From CAYLYM01 sp964387645 (GTDB taxonomy: Bacteria > Calditrichota > Calditrichia > RBG-13-44-9), in contig CAYLYM010000028.1 of NCBI GenBank assembly GCA_964387645.1, positions 1 through 35,647 on the forward strand: a stretch of DNA of 35,647 bases, read 5' to 3'. Positions 15,926 to 25,720 of this stretch are shown piece after piece. A program made the position numbers and the translations under genes. The stretch's first letter is position 1, and each line of letters opens with the position of its first letter. The notes beneath the pieces are model-generated. The model was not told the origin of the DNA. It searched no databases and saw only the letters and a list, made by a program, of their open reading frames with translations.

Positions 15926-17986
15926 TTAATCAGTAAGGTGATGGACAACTGTAAATTTGGTCTTTTGTAAAACCTTCTTCCCATTAGATTGATCTTCGAC
16001 CCTGATTTCCAATCTATATTCCCCTGATTTTAAATTACCAATATCAATGGATTTAACAACACTCTCCGTAGTTTTTTGTCCTGTATACTTATTAATGATA
16101 CTTATACTGGCCCCACGCTTTTCAAAAAATCTTTTAAAAATGTTTCCCTGTTTTTGCCTGACTACTCTGTTTTCAACCGTGTAGTATACAAACCCAAGAG
16201 AATCTTTAGATAAATTGTATATTTCAAAATAAATAAATAATTTCTTATCGGCCGAAAATTCATGCAATACGTTTGGCAGAATGTAAAATTCATTCTTTTT
16301 TATATATCCTTTTTCTTCATCGGTAGTAATATCATTCGCTAACAACAAATCAGAAATCATTAATGTATCATAAGAATAATCAGGTATCGTCAAACGGTCT
16401 CGGTAAACAAAATTGCGTTCAAGCGTCTGATCTAAAATTTCAAAAGAATAATTATATACTCCAGAAAAATAAAAAAAATTTATATTATTAACAAGATATC
16501 CATTTTTAATGCATTTTTCCAAATCCTCCTTAGATATTTTGAAATCTTTTTTATGATGGAAGATAGGTAATTTGTTATCTCCCAACAGGAAAAATCCCAC
16601 TAAAAAGGACCAGTTTTCCTCTTCACTTTTTTTGTCTATTGGAAGACCAAAACTCAAAAGCGCCTCGGTATTCTTCTCGTCTTTAAAAAAGGCAATACGA
16701 AAAGGAGAAAAAAAAGTGCCACCAGGCAGACTAAAATCGAAACTTTCTGGAATTTTTTGAAAAACATTTTCGGCAATCAGTTTAAAATTAAAGATTGTTC
16801 TTTCTTTAAAGGCTGAACGTGAAGCGGGAATTGGTTGAGTAAATTGGTAATGTCCATTCCAGAACTCATCAGAAAACATAAGCTGGAATTCGGGATAGCC
16901 CCAAATTTGAGTCGGTGGATAAATAGCGTTAAAATCCATTGATTTGCCGTAATCAATAATATAATTCGGTTTTCCATATCTGATATAAGTTTTCCCTCTG
17001 TCGGTTTTCCATCCTTCAACTTTCATACGAGGTATACTGAACCGCATGTTGGCGTAAGCAACCCGCCCAAAATGTTCTAATAATCTTTCATTTTCTTCTG
17101 TCAGGAACATGGGATCTTTAACTTTCCAATATAATTCCTGATTATCTTCCGCTTTTTCTTTCTCACTTTTATTTTTTATTAAAAATTCAGGATTAAGAAA
17201 TAATTTTCTTTTTTCGGGAGACATCTGTTTAATAGCCCTGTCGAAATACTCAGCAGCCTCTGAATATCGATGTTGCGCCAATAGTGCCAATCCTAAAAAT
17301 AGATTAAAATCTTTATGATCAGGTATGGAAATAAGAGCACGACGAAATACATTTTCCATTTCTCGGTAATCTTCCATCTCGTAATGAATATTTCCCAAAA
17401 GATATAATGCACGTTCATTAAGCGGATTTTTTTCAAGTACCTGCTTAAGATGATACACAGCGTTATCATAATCATCAATGGCATATTCTCTAAAAGAAAG
17501 TGGAATTGCTGTATCAGTAATTCGGTAATAATATTGGAGCATGTCTTTGAAATAATATTCAGCCAATTCTAAATGTGCTTCAATGAATTGGAGATTCAAG
17601 GTTACTGCCTTTTCAAATTCTTTTCTAGCCATATTACGAAATTTGGCAGTTTTGTAGACCAATCCCAGCGCATAGTGGGCAAAAGCATTATTTTTAACTT
17701 TATACAGATTTTTTTCAATAATTTCCCGGGCTTCAATCCGACTAAACAAATCATCTTTTTTTAATAAAAACAGTCCTTGAAGAATTTGAGCCATAGGATT
17801 TTCAGGATCAGAAAGTATGATCTGTTTGACCAATTCTTCTGATCGCACGATGTCCCCTTGAATAAAATAATCTTTGGCTTGATCCAGTAACTCCCGACTG
17901 TCGGCAGCTTTTATCCGGAAAATCATTGAGAATAGAAATAATATTAATAAAATTGGATAGAATCTTTTTGTATTCAAGAAAGTCAT
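15926..17986 (-). CDS. TPR protein with GWxTD domain, exported
   Basis: A 686-residue protein with a signal peptide (hydrophobic core ILLILFLFSMIF, cut near IKAA at about 29), a tetratricopeptide region from about 30 to 255 (segments AHYALGLVYKTAKFRNMARK, ALYLLGNIHYEMEDYREMEN and FLGLALLAQHRYSEAAEYFD), then the GWxTD domain: WKVKDPMFLTEENERLLEHF at about 288-307 and GWKTDRGKTYIRYGKPN at about 325-341. The C-terminal third is beta-rich and ends in GEYRLEIRV-type strands. GWxTD proteins are common in Calditrichota, Acidobacteria and relatives; their function is unknown. The start ATG shares one base with the mutS stop (TGATG at 17988-17984), so translation is coupled to mutS. An in-frame TTG one codon earlier is less likely. 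Confidence 0.85.
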   Translation of the reverse strand: MTFLNTKRFYPILLILFLFSMIFRIKAADSRELLDQAKDYFIQGDIVRSEELVKQIILSDPENPMAQILQGLFLLKKDDLFSRIEAREIIEKNLYKVKNNAFAHYALGLVYKTAKFRNMARKEFEKAVTLNLQFIEAHLELAEYYFKDMLQYYYRITDTAIPLSFREYAIDDYDNAVYHLKQVLEKNPLNERALYLLGNIHYEMEDYREMENVFRRALISIPDHKDFNLFLGLALLAQHRYSEAAEYFDRAIKQMSPEKRKLFLNPEFLIKNKSEKEKAEDNQELYWKVKDPMFLTEENERLLEHFGRVAYANMRFSIPRMKVEGWKTDRGKTYIRYGKPNYIIDYGKSMDFNAIYPPTQIWGYPEFQLMFSDEFWNGHYQFTQPIPASRSAFKERTIFNFKLIAENVFQKIPESFDFSLPGGTFFSPFRIAFFKDEKNTEALLSFGLPIDKKSEEENWSFLVGFFLLGDNKLPIFHHKKDFKISKEDLEKCIKNGYLVNNINFFYFSGVYNYSFEILDQTLERNFVYRDRLTIPDYSYDTLMISDLLLANDITTDEEKGYIKKNEFYILPNVLHEFSADKKLFIYFEIYNLSKDSLGFVYYTVENRVVRQKQGNIFKRFFEKRGASISIINKYTGQKTTESVVKSIDIGNLKSGEYRLEIRVEDQSNGKKVLQKTKFTVVHHLTD

Positions 17987-20625
17987 CAAGAATGACTCTT
18001 GATCATATTCTTTAATTCGTTCAGTTTAAGTAAAGCTTCGATAGGTGTCATATTATTGACTTCAACTTTTTCCAATTCTTCTTCTACTGGAGATTTTTTC
18101 AATAGATCGAACATACTCATCTGGTTTTTATCAACAGCCGTTCCAGAACGGCGACGGGCAATTCGAGGCATGCGATGTTGAGTTCCCTCGCTGTTCTCTA
18201 AATTGTATAAAACTTCTTTGGCTCTTTCGATGACTTCGCGAGGTAATCCAGCCATCTTTGCTACATGAATCCCATAACTATCATCAATTCCTCCCGGCTC
18301 AATTTTTCGCAAAAAGATGACTGAACCTTCTATTTCTTTCACCGTCACACGATAGTTCTTAATTCTTGGATAAATATTGGCTAATTCTGTTAATTCATGG
18401 TAATGCGTGGCAAAGAGGGTTTTCGCTGCCACTCTTGGTTGATTATGCAAATATTCAGTAACCGCCCAGGCAATAGACAACCCATCGTAGGTGGAGGTAC
18501 CCCGGCCAATTTCATCTAAGATAATTAAGCTTTTAGTAGTAGCATTGTTCAAAATATTGGCTGTTTCCAACATCTCTACTAAAAAAGTACTTTCGCCAAA
18601 AGCCAGATTGTCCGAAGCACCTACCCTGGTGAAAATACGATCAACCACGCCCAGTTTGGCCTTGCTGGCAGGAACAAAACTACCAATTTGCGCCATAAGA
18701 CAAATCAAACCTACCTGTCGAAGGTAAGTTGATTTACCCGCCATATTTGGACCGGTGAGAATCATAATCTGGGTATTCTTGTTATCTAAATAAGTATCGT
18801 TTTCAATAAACGGTTCATCCGGAGGTAGTAACTTTTCCACGACTGGATGCCGCCCAGCAATGATTTCGATAACATCCGAATCATCGACCTCGGGACGTGT
18901 GTAATTGTTATTATGAGCTACTTCAGCTAATCCTGCCAGACAGTCAAGTTCAGCAATAAGCTCGGCATTTTGTTTAATTTTGGAACCAAAACTGCTAATG
19001 CGTTCACGAATTTCTTGAAAAATCCGATATTCAATTTCTTTAATCTTTTCTTCTGCACCTAAAATTTTTTCTTCATATTCCTTCAATTCAGGTGTTATGA
19101 ATCGCTCTGCATTTACCAGAGTCTGCTTACGAATAAAATAATCGGGCACTTTCTCCAGATGGGACCTGGTAACTTCGAAATAATAACCAAACACCTTATT
19201 GTAACTTAACTTAAGGGAAGGTATTTGGGTCTTTTCGCGTTCCCTTTCCTGGATTTTAATTAAAAAATTTTTCCCCTCACGGCTAATGGTTCGTAACTCA
19301 TCCAGTTCTGCATCTACCCCTTCTTTAATAATACCACCTTCTTTCACATTAATCGGGGGAGAATCCACAATTCCATTTTCAATAATTTCAATCACTTCAG
19401 TTAAATTTTCCAATTTCTCAGCATACAGCGTGAGAGGTGCACTGTTTTGCGATTGCAACAGTTCTATAAGCGGTTGTATGAGTTGCAATGAGTGTTTTAG
19501 TGCGATCAGGTCTCGCGGAGTGGTTCGCCCGGTTGCGATTCTACCCAATAAACGTTCCAGATCGGCAAATTGTCCCATAATCTGACGAGCCTTTTTCCGT
19601 AATTGGGATTGTTCATAAAAGGCGTTCACCCTGGCCAATCTTTCATTTATCAGCGGCAACCGAATTAGCGGATGTGTGATCCAGCGCTTTAATAGTCGAC
19701 CACCCATAGGCGTTACTGTCTTGTCCAAAATGGAAATGAGCGTACCTTCTTTACTCTGACCTAAAATCGTAGAGGTGATCTCCAAATTTCGCCGGGTGGT
19801 AGCATCCAGAATCATATAATCTTCCAGTGAAAGATACGCAATACGTGAAATATGAGTGAGATCTGTTTGGTAATTCTCCTTAAGATAATGCAGAATGGCT
19901 CCGGCGGCAATAATGGCCAGTTCATAATCTTCTATCCCAAAACCTTTTAAATTCGGCGTTTTAAAATGTTCTTTTAATATTTCGTAACCATAGGACTTAT
20001 TGAATATCCAGTCATCCATTTTTGTTAGAATAGCAGGGAGCCGGTTGTGAAAAAGAGATTGTAATTGGTCATGGTTGGAAGTAGGAACAAGAATTTCTTT
20101 GGGCAAAATTTGCTGAAAATAATCAACCATCCGATCAAGCGATATTTCACTCACAAAATATTCCCCAGTGGAAATATCACAATAACTAATACCACAAATA
20201 TTTTTATTAACATAAATTGCAGCCAGGTAATTGTTGCTTTTTTGTTCCAGTAGTTTGTCTGAAAGGGTAGTTCCTGGAGTAATAACTTCAACAACTTCTC
20301 GTTTAACCACTGTCTTGGCCAGTTTGGGATCTTCAACTTGCTCACAGATGGCAACTTTATGACCTGCTTCGATTAATTTAGGAAGATAAGCATCCAAAGC
20401 ATGGTAAGGAAATCCCGCCAATGGAACATCAGCGGTTTTACCGTGGGAACGCTTAGTTAAAGCAATTCCCAGAACTCGACTGACGATTTTAGCATCTTCA
20501 TAAAAGGTTTCGTAAAAATCACCCATTCGGTAGAGCAGTATCATATTTTGATACTTCGCCTTGATGGCCAGGTACTGCTCCATGAGCGGCGTAGTTTCAG
20601 ACTTTTTCTTTAATCTATTCGACAA
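17986..20625 (-). CDS. mutS: DNA mismatch repair protein MutS
   Basis: Recognises mismatches and small loops and recruits MutL. The 879 residues hold the full domain set: mismatch-binding F37-Y38-E39 in YRMGDFYETFYEDA, Walker A GPNMAGKS (625-632), Walker B LIILDE (700-705), the FATHYHELTEL switch (H741), a beta-clamp-binding motif QMSMFDL starting at 835, and a C-terminal tetramer segment MTPIEALLKLNELK. The start is TTG with AAAGGA eight bases upstream; the next in-frame ATG (residue 15) would remove part of the conserved N-terminus and lacks such a site. It overlaps the downstream GWxTD gene by one base. Confidence 0.97.
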   Translation of the reverse strand: MSNRLKKKSETTPLMEQYLAIKAKYQNMILLYRMGDFYETFYEDAKIVSRVLGIALTKRSHGKTADVPLAGFPYHALDAYLPKLIEAGHKVAICEQVEDPKLAKTVVKREVVEVITPGTTLSDKLLEQKSNNYLAAIYVNKNICGISYCDISTGEYFVSEISLDRMVDYFQQILPKEILVPTSNHDQLQSLFHNRLPAILTKMDDWIFNKSYGYEILKEHFKTPNLKGFGIEDYELAIIAAGAILHYLKENYQTDLTHISRIAYLSLEDYMILDATTRRNLEITSTILGQSKEGTLISILDKTVTPMGGRLLKRWITHPLIRLPLINERLARVNAFYEQSQLRKKARQIMGQFADLERLLGRIATGRTTPRDLIALKHSLQLIQPLIELLQSQNSAPLTLYAEKLENLTEVIEIIENGIVDSPPINVKEGGIIKEGVDAELDELRTISREGKNFLIKIQEREREKTQIPSLKLSYNKVFGYYFEVTRSHLEKVPDYFIRKQTLVNAERFITPELKEYEEKILGAEEKIKEIEYRIFQEIRERISSFGSKIKQNAELIAELDCLAGLAEVAHNNNYTRPEVDDSDVIEIIAGRHPVVEKLLPPDEPFIENDTYLDNKNTQIMILTGPNMAGKSTYLRQVGLICLMAQIGSFVPASKAKLGVVDRIFTRVGASDNLAFGESTFLVEMLETANILNNATTKSLIILDEIGRGTSTYDGLSIAWAVTEYLHNQPRVAAKTLFATHYHELTELANIYPRIKNYRVTVKEIEGSVIFLRKIEPGGIDDSYGIHVAKMAGLPREVIERAKEVLYNLENSEGTQHRMPRIARRRSGTAVDKNQMSMFDLLKKSPVEEELEKVEVNNMTPIEALLKLNELKNMIKSHS

Positions 20626-20821
20626 AATATTTTTCCTTTATATTCAATTCTATTCAAATAAAAATAACCAACAATCTTACTAAATTCAACTTGTTAAATT
20701 GAGCAGTTCACTTCCAAATTTAATTCGCCCGATATAGATTAATAATCTTTCTTTATTGTGATATAAAAATCTGAAATGTCCGAAAAGAGTGCTCGAAATG
20801 AAAATTTAAGTTGCAAACAAC

Positions 20822-23800
20822 TTATTTCAGCAATTTATCAATAGAAGGTTCAATAGGTAGGGTGAAATAAAAATGACTCCCTTTATTCATCTCGCTTTCT
20901 ACCCAGATTTCGCCACCGTGTAAATTCGCAATCTCCTTACAAATTGCCAATCCCAACCCGGTACCGGAAGATTTCAGAGAGCTGCCAGAATCAACCTGTT
21001 CATACTTCTCAAAAACGTGATCTATTCTTTCCGGAGGAATTCCCGGGCCAGTGTCGTGGACACCAATCCGGGCAAACATTTTTTCTTCGCCTTTTATTTT
21101 TTTCTGGTAAAAATCGGTGGTGATCCACACTTTGCCACCTTCTGGAGTAAACTTAATAGCATTACTTAACAAATTGTTTAACATTTGTTCTATGCGTAAG
21201 CTATCGAAAAATAACAAAGGAAGGTTAGGATTTAGCTGACATTCCAATGTTATATTTTTATTTTTCAATAGAACACGATGGTTTTCAACAATACGTTCAA
21301 TGAGTGGATGTAGTTCACTTACTTTTGGATCGATACTGAATTTACCGACTTCCATTTTGGATGCCACCAGGAAGTTGTCAATAAGGGTAAGGACTTTTTT
21401 AACATTTTCTTTTGCTATATCCAGCAATTCTTCTTGTTCAGCATTAATATCTCCTACAACCCTGGTGCGGATGAGTTCAATAAATCCCTGTATGACGTTC
21501 ATCGGCGATCGCAAGTCATGCACGATCATGGAATTGAAATCAGATTTTAAACGCTCTAATTTTTTAATTGGTCGTAGATCATTGTGGACAAGGAAAAAAC
21601 CGATTTTTTGTCGCTGTTGATAAAAAGGAAATGCAAATGTAGAAACCGGGATCGTTTCTCCAGCAGTGGAAATCAACTCCAACTCCTCATTTTCTACATG
21701 TGTGCTTCTTTTCTTTTCTTTATTCATCAACAATTCAATAATCTGATGCAATTTAGTCTGGCTTCCAGGCGAGTAAAAATTTGTGAGATTTTGATTTAAA
21801 AGAGATTTTTTATCCAGGCCAACCAAATTTTGAAAAGCTGGATTGACATAAATAATTCTTCCCTCAGGCGAACAGGTAACCAAACCCAGAGTCATCGTTT
21901 CAGCCAGCGAGCGATACCGTTCTTCAGAAGCTATCAAATTTTCAAATAATACCGAATTCTCGATGGCTACAGCCGCCTGGTTAGCAAAATATTCCAGAGA
22001 AATCACTCTATCTTCAGTTGGCTTCAACCGATCCACCGGGTCGCGAACAATAATAAAACCCAATAAATTTTTACGTGTTTCTATAGGAACGATAAGCAAG
22101 TCTTCGTCATACCATTCCGTAAGAACTTCTGTAAATAATTCCCGACTACCATTATTTACAGTAAGAGGATGAGAATTATAAAAATAGGAATCACTTATTT
22201 TCTTACAGTTTAATAAAAATTTTTTAAATGCATCAAAAGAAACTTCTTTCAAAAAATCTATTGGTAATTGGACATGACTATCAAAACCAACTTTCCGAAC
22301 AAGTTGGTATTTTTTCTGAAATTTATTGCTACGTAAAACCGCCACGTCATTCCACCCAAGGGTTTTTCGAATGCTGTTCAAAATGTGAGAAAGTATATCG
22401 TCCAGGTTCAGGTCCAGCTTCAACTCATTACCCAGTTCAAAAATGCGAGAAAGCTGCTTCAACTTGATATTGGCTTCTTTAACAACGTGGGTATCTTCCA
22501 TGACTTTCTGAATTCGATCTAACAATTCTGAAACCTGATTTAATTCCCACATACTAAAATCAGAATCAGCCTTCGTACGATTCGAAACAAAAATCCCAAT
22601 TTCCTCATTTTGTACTCTAACAGGTGCAACCAGCAAGTAATAATAGCCCAATTTCTGAAAGGTCTGAATAGTTACTTCACTCAACTCGCCATTTGCATGA
22701 TCAATGCTAAAAAGAAACGGCTTATCCCGGGTGATTAGATGACTTAAATAATGATCTTTATTTAAGAAGATAATATTCTTTTCCAAAGCACGCCACTTGG
22801 CCTGATTTTCTCGAGAATAACTATATTTAGGAAAAATAAAGCCAAAACCACGGTTCACCTGCCAAAATATGGTACTTTCTGCTTTAGCAACCTCATTAAT
22901 CTTTTTACATGAAAGTTGCAAAATGGCATCTTCTGAGAATCGATTATAAATAAGTTGTTCGGCAAAACCGCTATGGCTTTTCTCTATTTTTTCTTTATAT
23001 ATGTAGTGATAAATATTTCGAGAAAGTAATTCACTTATTTCCTTTAAAAATTTATCATACAGTTTAGGATAATCTTTTAACTTTATTTTTCCTAATATCA
23101 ATCCCCCTAACGGTAAACCATCGGTGGTAAAGGGGTAAAAATCGATCTGTTTGACATCCCAACCCCATTCTTTTAATTTTCGAAATAATTGAGGATCTTC
23201 GGTAGCAGAGACATGAAATCTGTCCATTTTCTTGATCCATACTTCAGCCAATTTTTCAATGCTTGGAGTTAAAATAGCATAATTACGGCGTTGAGGCGGG
23301 ATGAATTGTTTGCTGTACACTATGCGATTAAACTCAGGGTCAAAACTGCAAAATGCCCAATAGTCAAAATCCAGAATTTTAGGTAAAAAGTTTGTCAACG
23401 TTTCAAATATTTCTGGTATGGATTTATTTTGCTGGATTATTTTTGAACATTTGAAAAGATTATCAGTAAAAATTTGGGTTTGTTTTTCTTCTATAAATTT
23501 CTTTTCTTGCTTTAATAAAGACTTTATATTGTATGTGATAACTTCTAATTGGTTGGCATCATAACAAAGTAAAATTTTTTTAATATCCTGAATTCGTTTA
23601 AGATCTTCCGGATGAACGTCAGATCCCAATACAAAAATTTTCCAGACATGATCCTGTTGCGGAGATTTTAAAAACTGAACAATTCTTTCATTGTTGAGAA
23701 ATTCCGAATCAAATTGTAACAAAACAATTTGTGGCTGGATTCTTTGAATAATTTGATCGATTTCCTGAATTCTGGGAAAATAGAATATTTCGACACCTTC

Positions 23801-23881
23801 GAATAAAATATGTCCCTGTAAAAACGTAAAAATATCTCGATTGGATAAATTTATAACTATCTTAAAATTTTCTGGGATCAC
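20822..23881 (-). CDS. Soluble sensor histidine kinase (pseudo-receiver, GAF x3, PAS, HisKA, HATPase)
   Basis: A 1019-residue kinase without transmembrane segments. Residues 1-125 look like a receiver fold that has lost its phospho-acceptor (LLQFDSEF where LLD is expected). Three GAF-like regions follow (about 140-295, 310-460, 475-645), then a PAS domain (about 652-770; GLVTCSPEGRIIYVNPAFQNLVG). The HisKA H-box has H788 in VHDLRSPMNVIQGFIE. The ATPase domain has N907 (NNLLSNAIKFTPEGG), DTGPGIP (943-949) and GTGLGLA (973-979). All catalytic motifs are intact, so it should autophosphorylate. The start is GTG with no evident Shine-Dalgarno. No response regulator is adjacent; its partner may be one of the two regulators elsewhere in the window or lie outside. 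Confidence 0.9.
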   Translation of the reverse strand: MIPENFKIVINLSNRDIFTFLQGHILFEGVEIFYFPRIQEIDQIIQRIQPQIVLLQFDSEFLNNERIVQFLKSPQQDHVWKIFVLGSDVHPEDLKRIQDIKKILLCYDANQLEVITYNIKSLLKQEKKFIEEKQTQIFTDNLFKCSKIIQQNKSIPEIFETLTNFLPKILDFDYWAFCSFDPEFNRIVYSKQFIPPQRRNYAILTPSIEKLAEVWIKKMDRFHVSATEDPQLFRKLKEWGWDVKQIDFYPFTTDGLPLGGLILGKIKLKDYPKLYDKFLKEISELLSRNIYHYIYKEKIEKSHSGFAEQLIYNRFSEDAILQLSCKKINEVAKAESTIFWQVNRGFGFIFPKYSYSRENQAKWRALEKNIIFLNKDHYLSHLITRDKPFLFSIDHANGELSEVTIQTFQKLGYYYLLVAPVRVQNEEIGIFVSNRTKADSDFSMWELNQVSELLDRIQKVMEDTHVVKEANIKLKQLSRIFELGNELKLDLNLDDILSHILNSIRKTLGWNDVAVLRSNKFQKKYQLVRKVGFDSHVQLPIDFLKEVSFDAFKKFLLNCKKISDSYFYNSHPLTVNNGSRELFTEVLTEWYDEDLLIVPIETRKNLLGFIIVRDPVDRLKPTEDRVISLEYFANQAAVAIENSVLFENLIASEERYRSLAETMTLGLVTCSPEGRIIYVNPAFQNLVGLDKKSLLNQNLTNFYSPGSQTKLHQIIELLMNKEKKRSTHVENEELELISTAGETIPVSTFAFPFYQQRQKIGFFLVHNDLRPIKKLERLKSDFNSMIVHDLRSPMNVIQGFIELIRTRVVGDINAEQEELLDIAKENVKKVLTLIDNFLVASKMEVGKFSIDPKVSELHPLIERIVENHRVLLKNKNITLECQLNPNLPLLFFDSLRIEQMLNNLLSNAIKFTPEGGKVWITTDFYQKKIKGEEKMFARIGVHDTGPGIPPERIDHVFEKYEQVDSGSSLKSSGTGLGLAICKEIANLHGGEIWVESEMNKGSHFYFTLPIEPSIDKLLK

Positions 23882-23957
23882 TATACAACATCTTTTTTAT
23901 TTTAGATAAATTTACACATTTAAATGTCGATATTCAACTAATTTTCTTAAAGTTAGC

Positions 23958-24722
23958 TCAACTATTCATGAGAAATATTTGGTATAAACCTTCTAAAACA
24001 AGATTCGGGAAAACAGCTTCAATTAGCCGTGTTTTGGGCTGAATGAGGCTGGCTAATCCGCCAGTAGCAATAACTCGTGGTGGATTTTGAAGTTCACGAG
24101 TAATATCATTCAACAAACCATCGATCATCCGAACTGCACCATACATAATTCCTGCCTGCATACTTTTTTCCGTATTCGTACCAATGACTCTATTGGGAAA
24201 CTCTAACGAAATTTTAGGAAGTTTAGCTGCCCTACGATATAAAGCCCATGCGGTCGTTTCTAATCCCGGCGCAATTATACCACCCAAATATTCCGCATTT
24301 TTATTGACAATATCAAATGTAATGGCAGTCCCAAAATCGACCACAACAACATCCTGATGGTAACGCTGATAAGCTGCAACCGCATTACAAAGCCGATCAG
24401 CACCCACTGCTGTCGGATCTTCATATCTAATAGTTAATCCAAGATTTATCGTGTGATCTACGAGCAATGGTTCTAATTGGAAATATTTTTTACAAATCTT
24501 TTCAAAAATAAACGTCAGATTGGGCACAACCGAAGAGATGGCAATACCCTTAATCTGGTCCAGCGAAACTCTTTCCATGGCCAAAAAGTGATGGATAAAA
24601 ATCATAAATTCATCTTCGGTTCTATCTACTCCAGTAGCAATACGCCAACTCCTCAATAAGCGAGCTTCTTTAAAAATACCCAATTCAATTTGTGAATTAC
24701 CAACATCTACAGCTAAAATCAT
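23958..24722 (-). CDS. coaX: Type III pantothenate kinase
   Basis: First step of CoA synthesis, ATP-dependent phosphorylation of pantothenate by the potassium-dependent, feedback-insensitive CoaX type. It has 254 residues: phosphate-1 motif MILAVDVGNSQIELGIF with D6, GADRLCNAVAAYQRY (107-121, D109), VVDFGTAITFDIV (127-139) and GGIIAPGL (147-154). I place the start at the ATG 24722, which overlaps the birA stop (ATGA at 24722-24719) and has AGGGG seven bases upstream; a longer frame beginning at a TTG (24749) is unlikely. Coupling birA-coaX is a common arrangement. Confidence 0.95.
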   Translation of the reverse strand: MILAVDVGNSQIELGIFKEARLLRSWRIATGVDRTEDEFMIFIHHFLAMERVSLDQIKGIAISSVVPNLTFIFEKICKKYFQLEPLLVDHTINLGLTIRYEDPTAVGADRLCNAVAAYQRYHQDVVVVDFGTAITFDIVNKNAEYLGGIIAPGLETTAWALYRRAAKLPKISLEFPNRVIGTNTEKSMQAGIMYGAVRMIDGLLNDITRELQNPPRVIATGGLASLIQPKTRLIEAVFPNLVLEGLYQIFLMNS

Positions 24723-25486
24723 ATTAAACCCCTTGTATTGATTTCCCAAATATCACCAGCCACGATTATTTTTTCTCCTTCAGATGTATGTAATTTTAAA
24801 TAACCATTGGAATCAATCCCCTGAATTACTCCTCTAATCTGGCCATTAGTCAATTCTATTTTAACTTCTTCATTCAAAAATAGCATATGTTCCATGTAAC
24901 TTTCCACAATACCTTTAAAATTCTGAACTAAAGAACCATTGAGGTAATGGTAATAAAATGACAAAAATTCCAGAAGCAAATTTTTTAGTTCCCAATTTAA
25001 TCCAGTAACCATTCGTAAAGAAATGGCTTTTTCCTGTAATTCTATAGGAAAATCTGCCTTTTCCTGATTAATATTTATACCAATTCCAGTAATCAGATAG
25101 TCAACTTTCTCCTGATGTAAATAACTTTCTAAAAGAATACCGCAAATTTTCTTTTGGTTTACCCAAACATCATTAGGCCATTTTACCCGAACATCGAGCG
25201 ATTGCCCTCCCGAAAAGGATTTGATTTTCTCTTCAAGAAAATTCCGCACTGCCAGTACCGTGGTCAGGTTTACTAAGAGCAATTGGTTGATATCTACTGC
25301 GAGTCTCAAAATAACTGAAAACCATAATCCCATATCAGATGGACTCTCCCAGCGACGCTGGTATCTCCCCCTACCCGCAGTCTGTTTTCTCGCAGCAATT
25401 ACTGTCCAATCCGATGCGCCCCGTTCTGCCAATCTTTTGGCTTCACTGTTGGTGCTCGGAAGTTGATCATACCATAAAATCTTTAT
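24719..25486 (-). CDS. birA: Biotin--[acetyl-CoA carboxylase] ligase
   Basis: Activates biotin to biotinyl-AMP and attaches it to AccB. Class I enzyme without the N-terminal helix-turn-helix, so it is a ligase and not a repressor. Motifs: GRGRYQRRW (from about residue 38), KWPNDVWV (from 102), KKICGILLE (from 112) and GIGININ. A conventional start (TTG at 25432) would cut off the conserved N-terminus ILWYDQLPSTNSEAKRLA, which is encoded in frame upstream. A perfect AGGAGG (25498-25493) lies six bases before an ATA codon at 25486, with a stop codon just beyond, so the only well-placed start is ATA. Either rare AUA initiation or a base error (ATG read as ATA) is implied. The stop overlaps the coaX start. 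Confidence 0.88.
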   Translation of the reverse strand: MKILWYDQLPSTNSEAKRLAERGASDWTVIAARKQTAGRGRYQRRWESPSDMGLWFSVILRLAVDINQLLLVNLTTVLAVRNFLEEKIKSFSGGQSLDVRVKWPNDVWVNQKKICGILLESYLHQEKVDYLITGIGININQEKADFPIELQEKAISLRMVTGLNWELKNLLLEFLSFYYHYLNGSLVQNFKGIVESYMEHMLFLNEEVKIELTNGQIRGVIQGIDSNGYLKLHTSEGEKIIVAGDIWEINTRGLI

Positions 25487-25720
25487 CGGTATCCTCCTGA
25501 TGTATTACCAGTTAAATTAACAATTTCCAAAATTCGCATTTATTTAATTTAACCAAATATATACAATTGTTGATGAAATACAAATTTAATATCACCGAAT
25601 TGGGCAGAACTGAAATTAAGATGGGAATACCGATATTATTTATTGAAATGATTGTTCTGTTAATAGAAATAAATAATTATTAACAACTCGTATCACCAGC
25701 TTCATCTACACGTTATTTCA

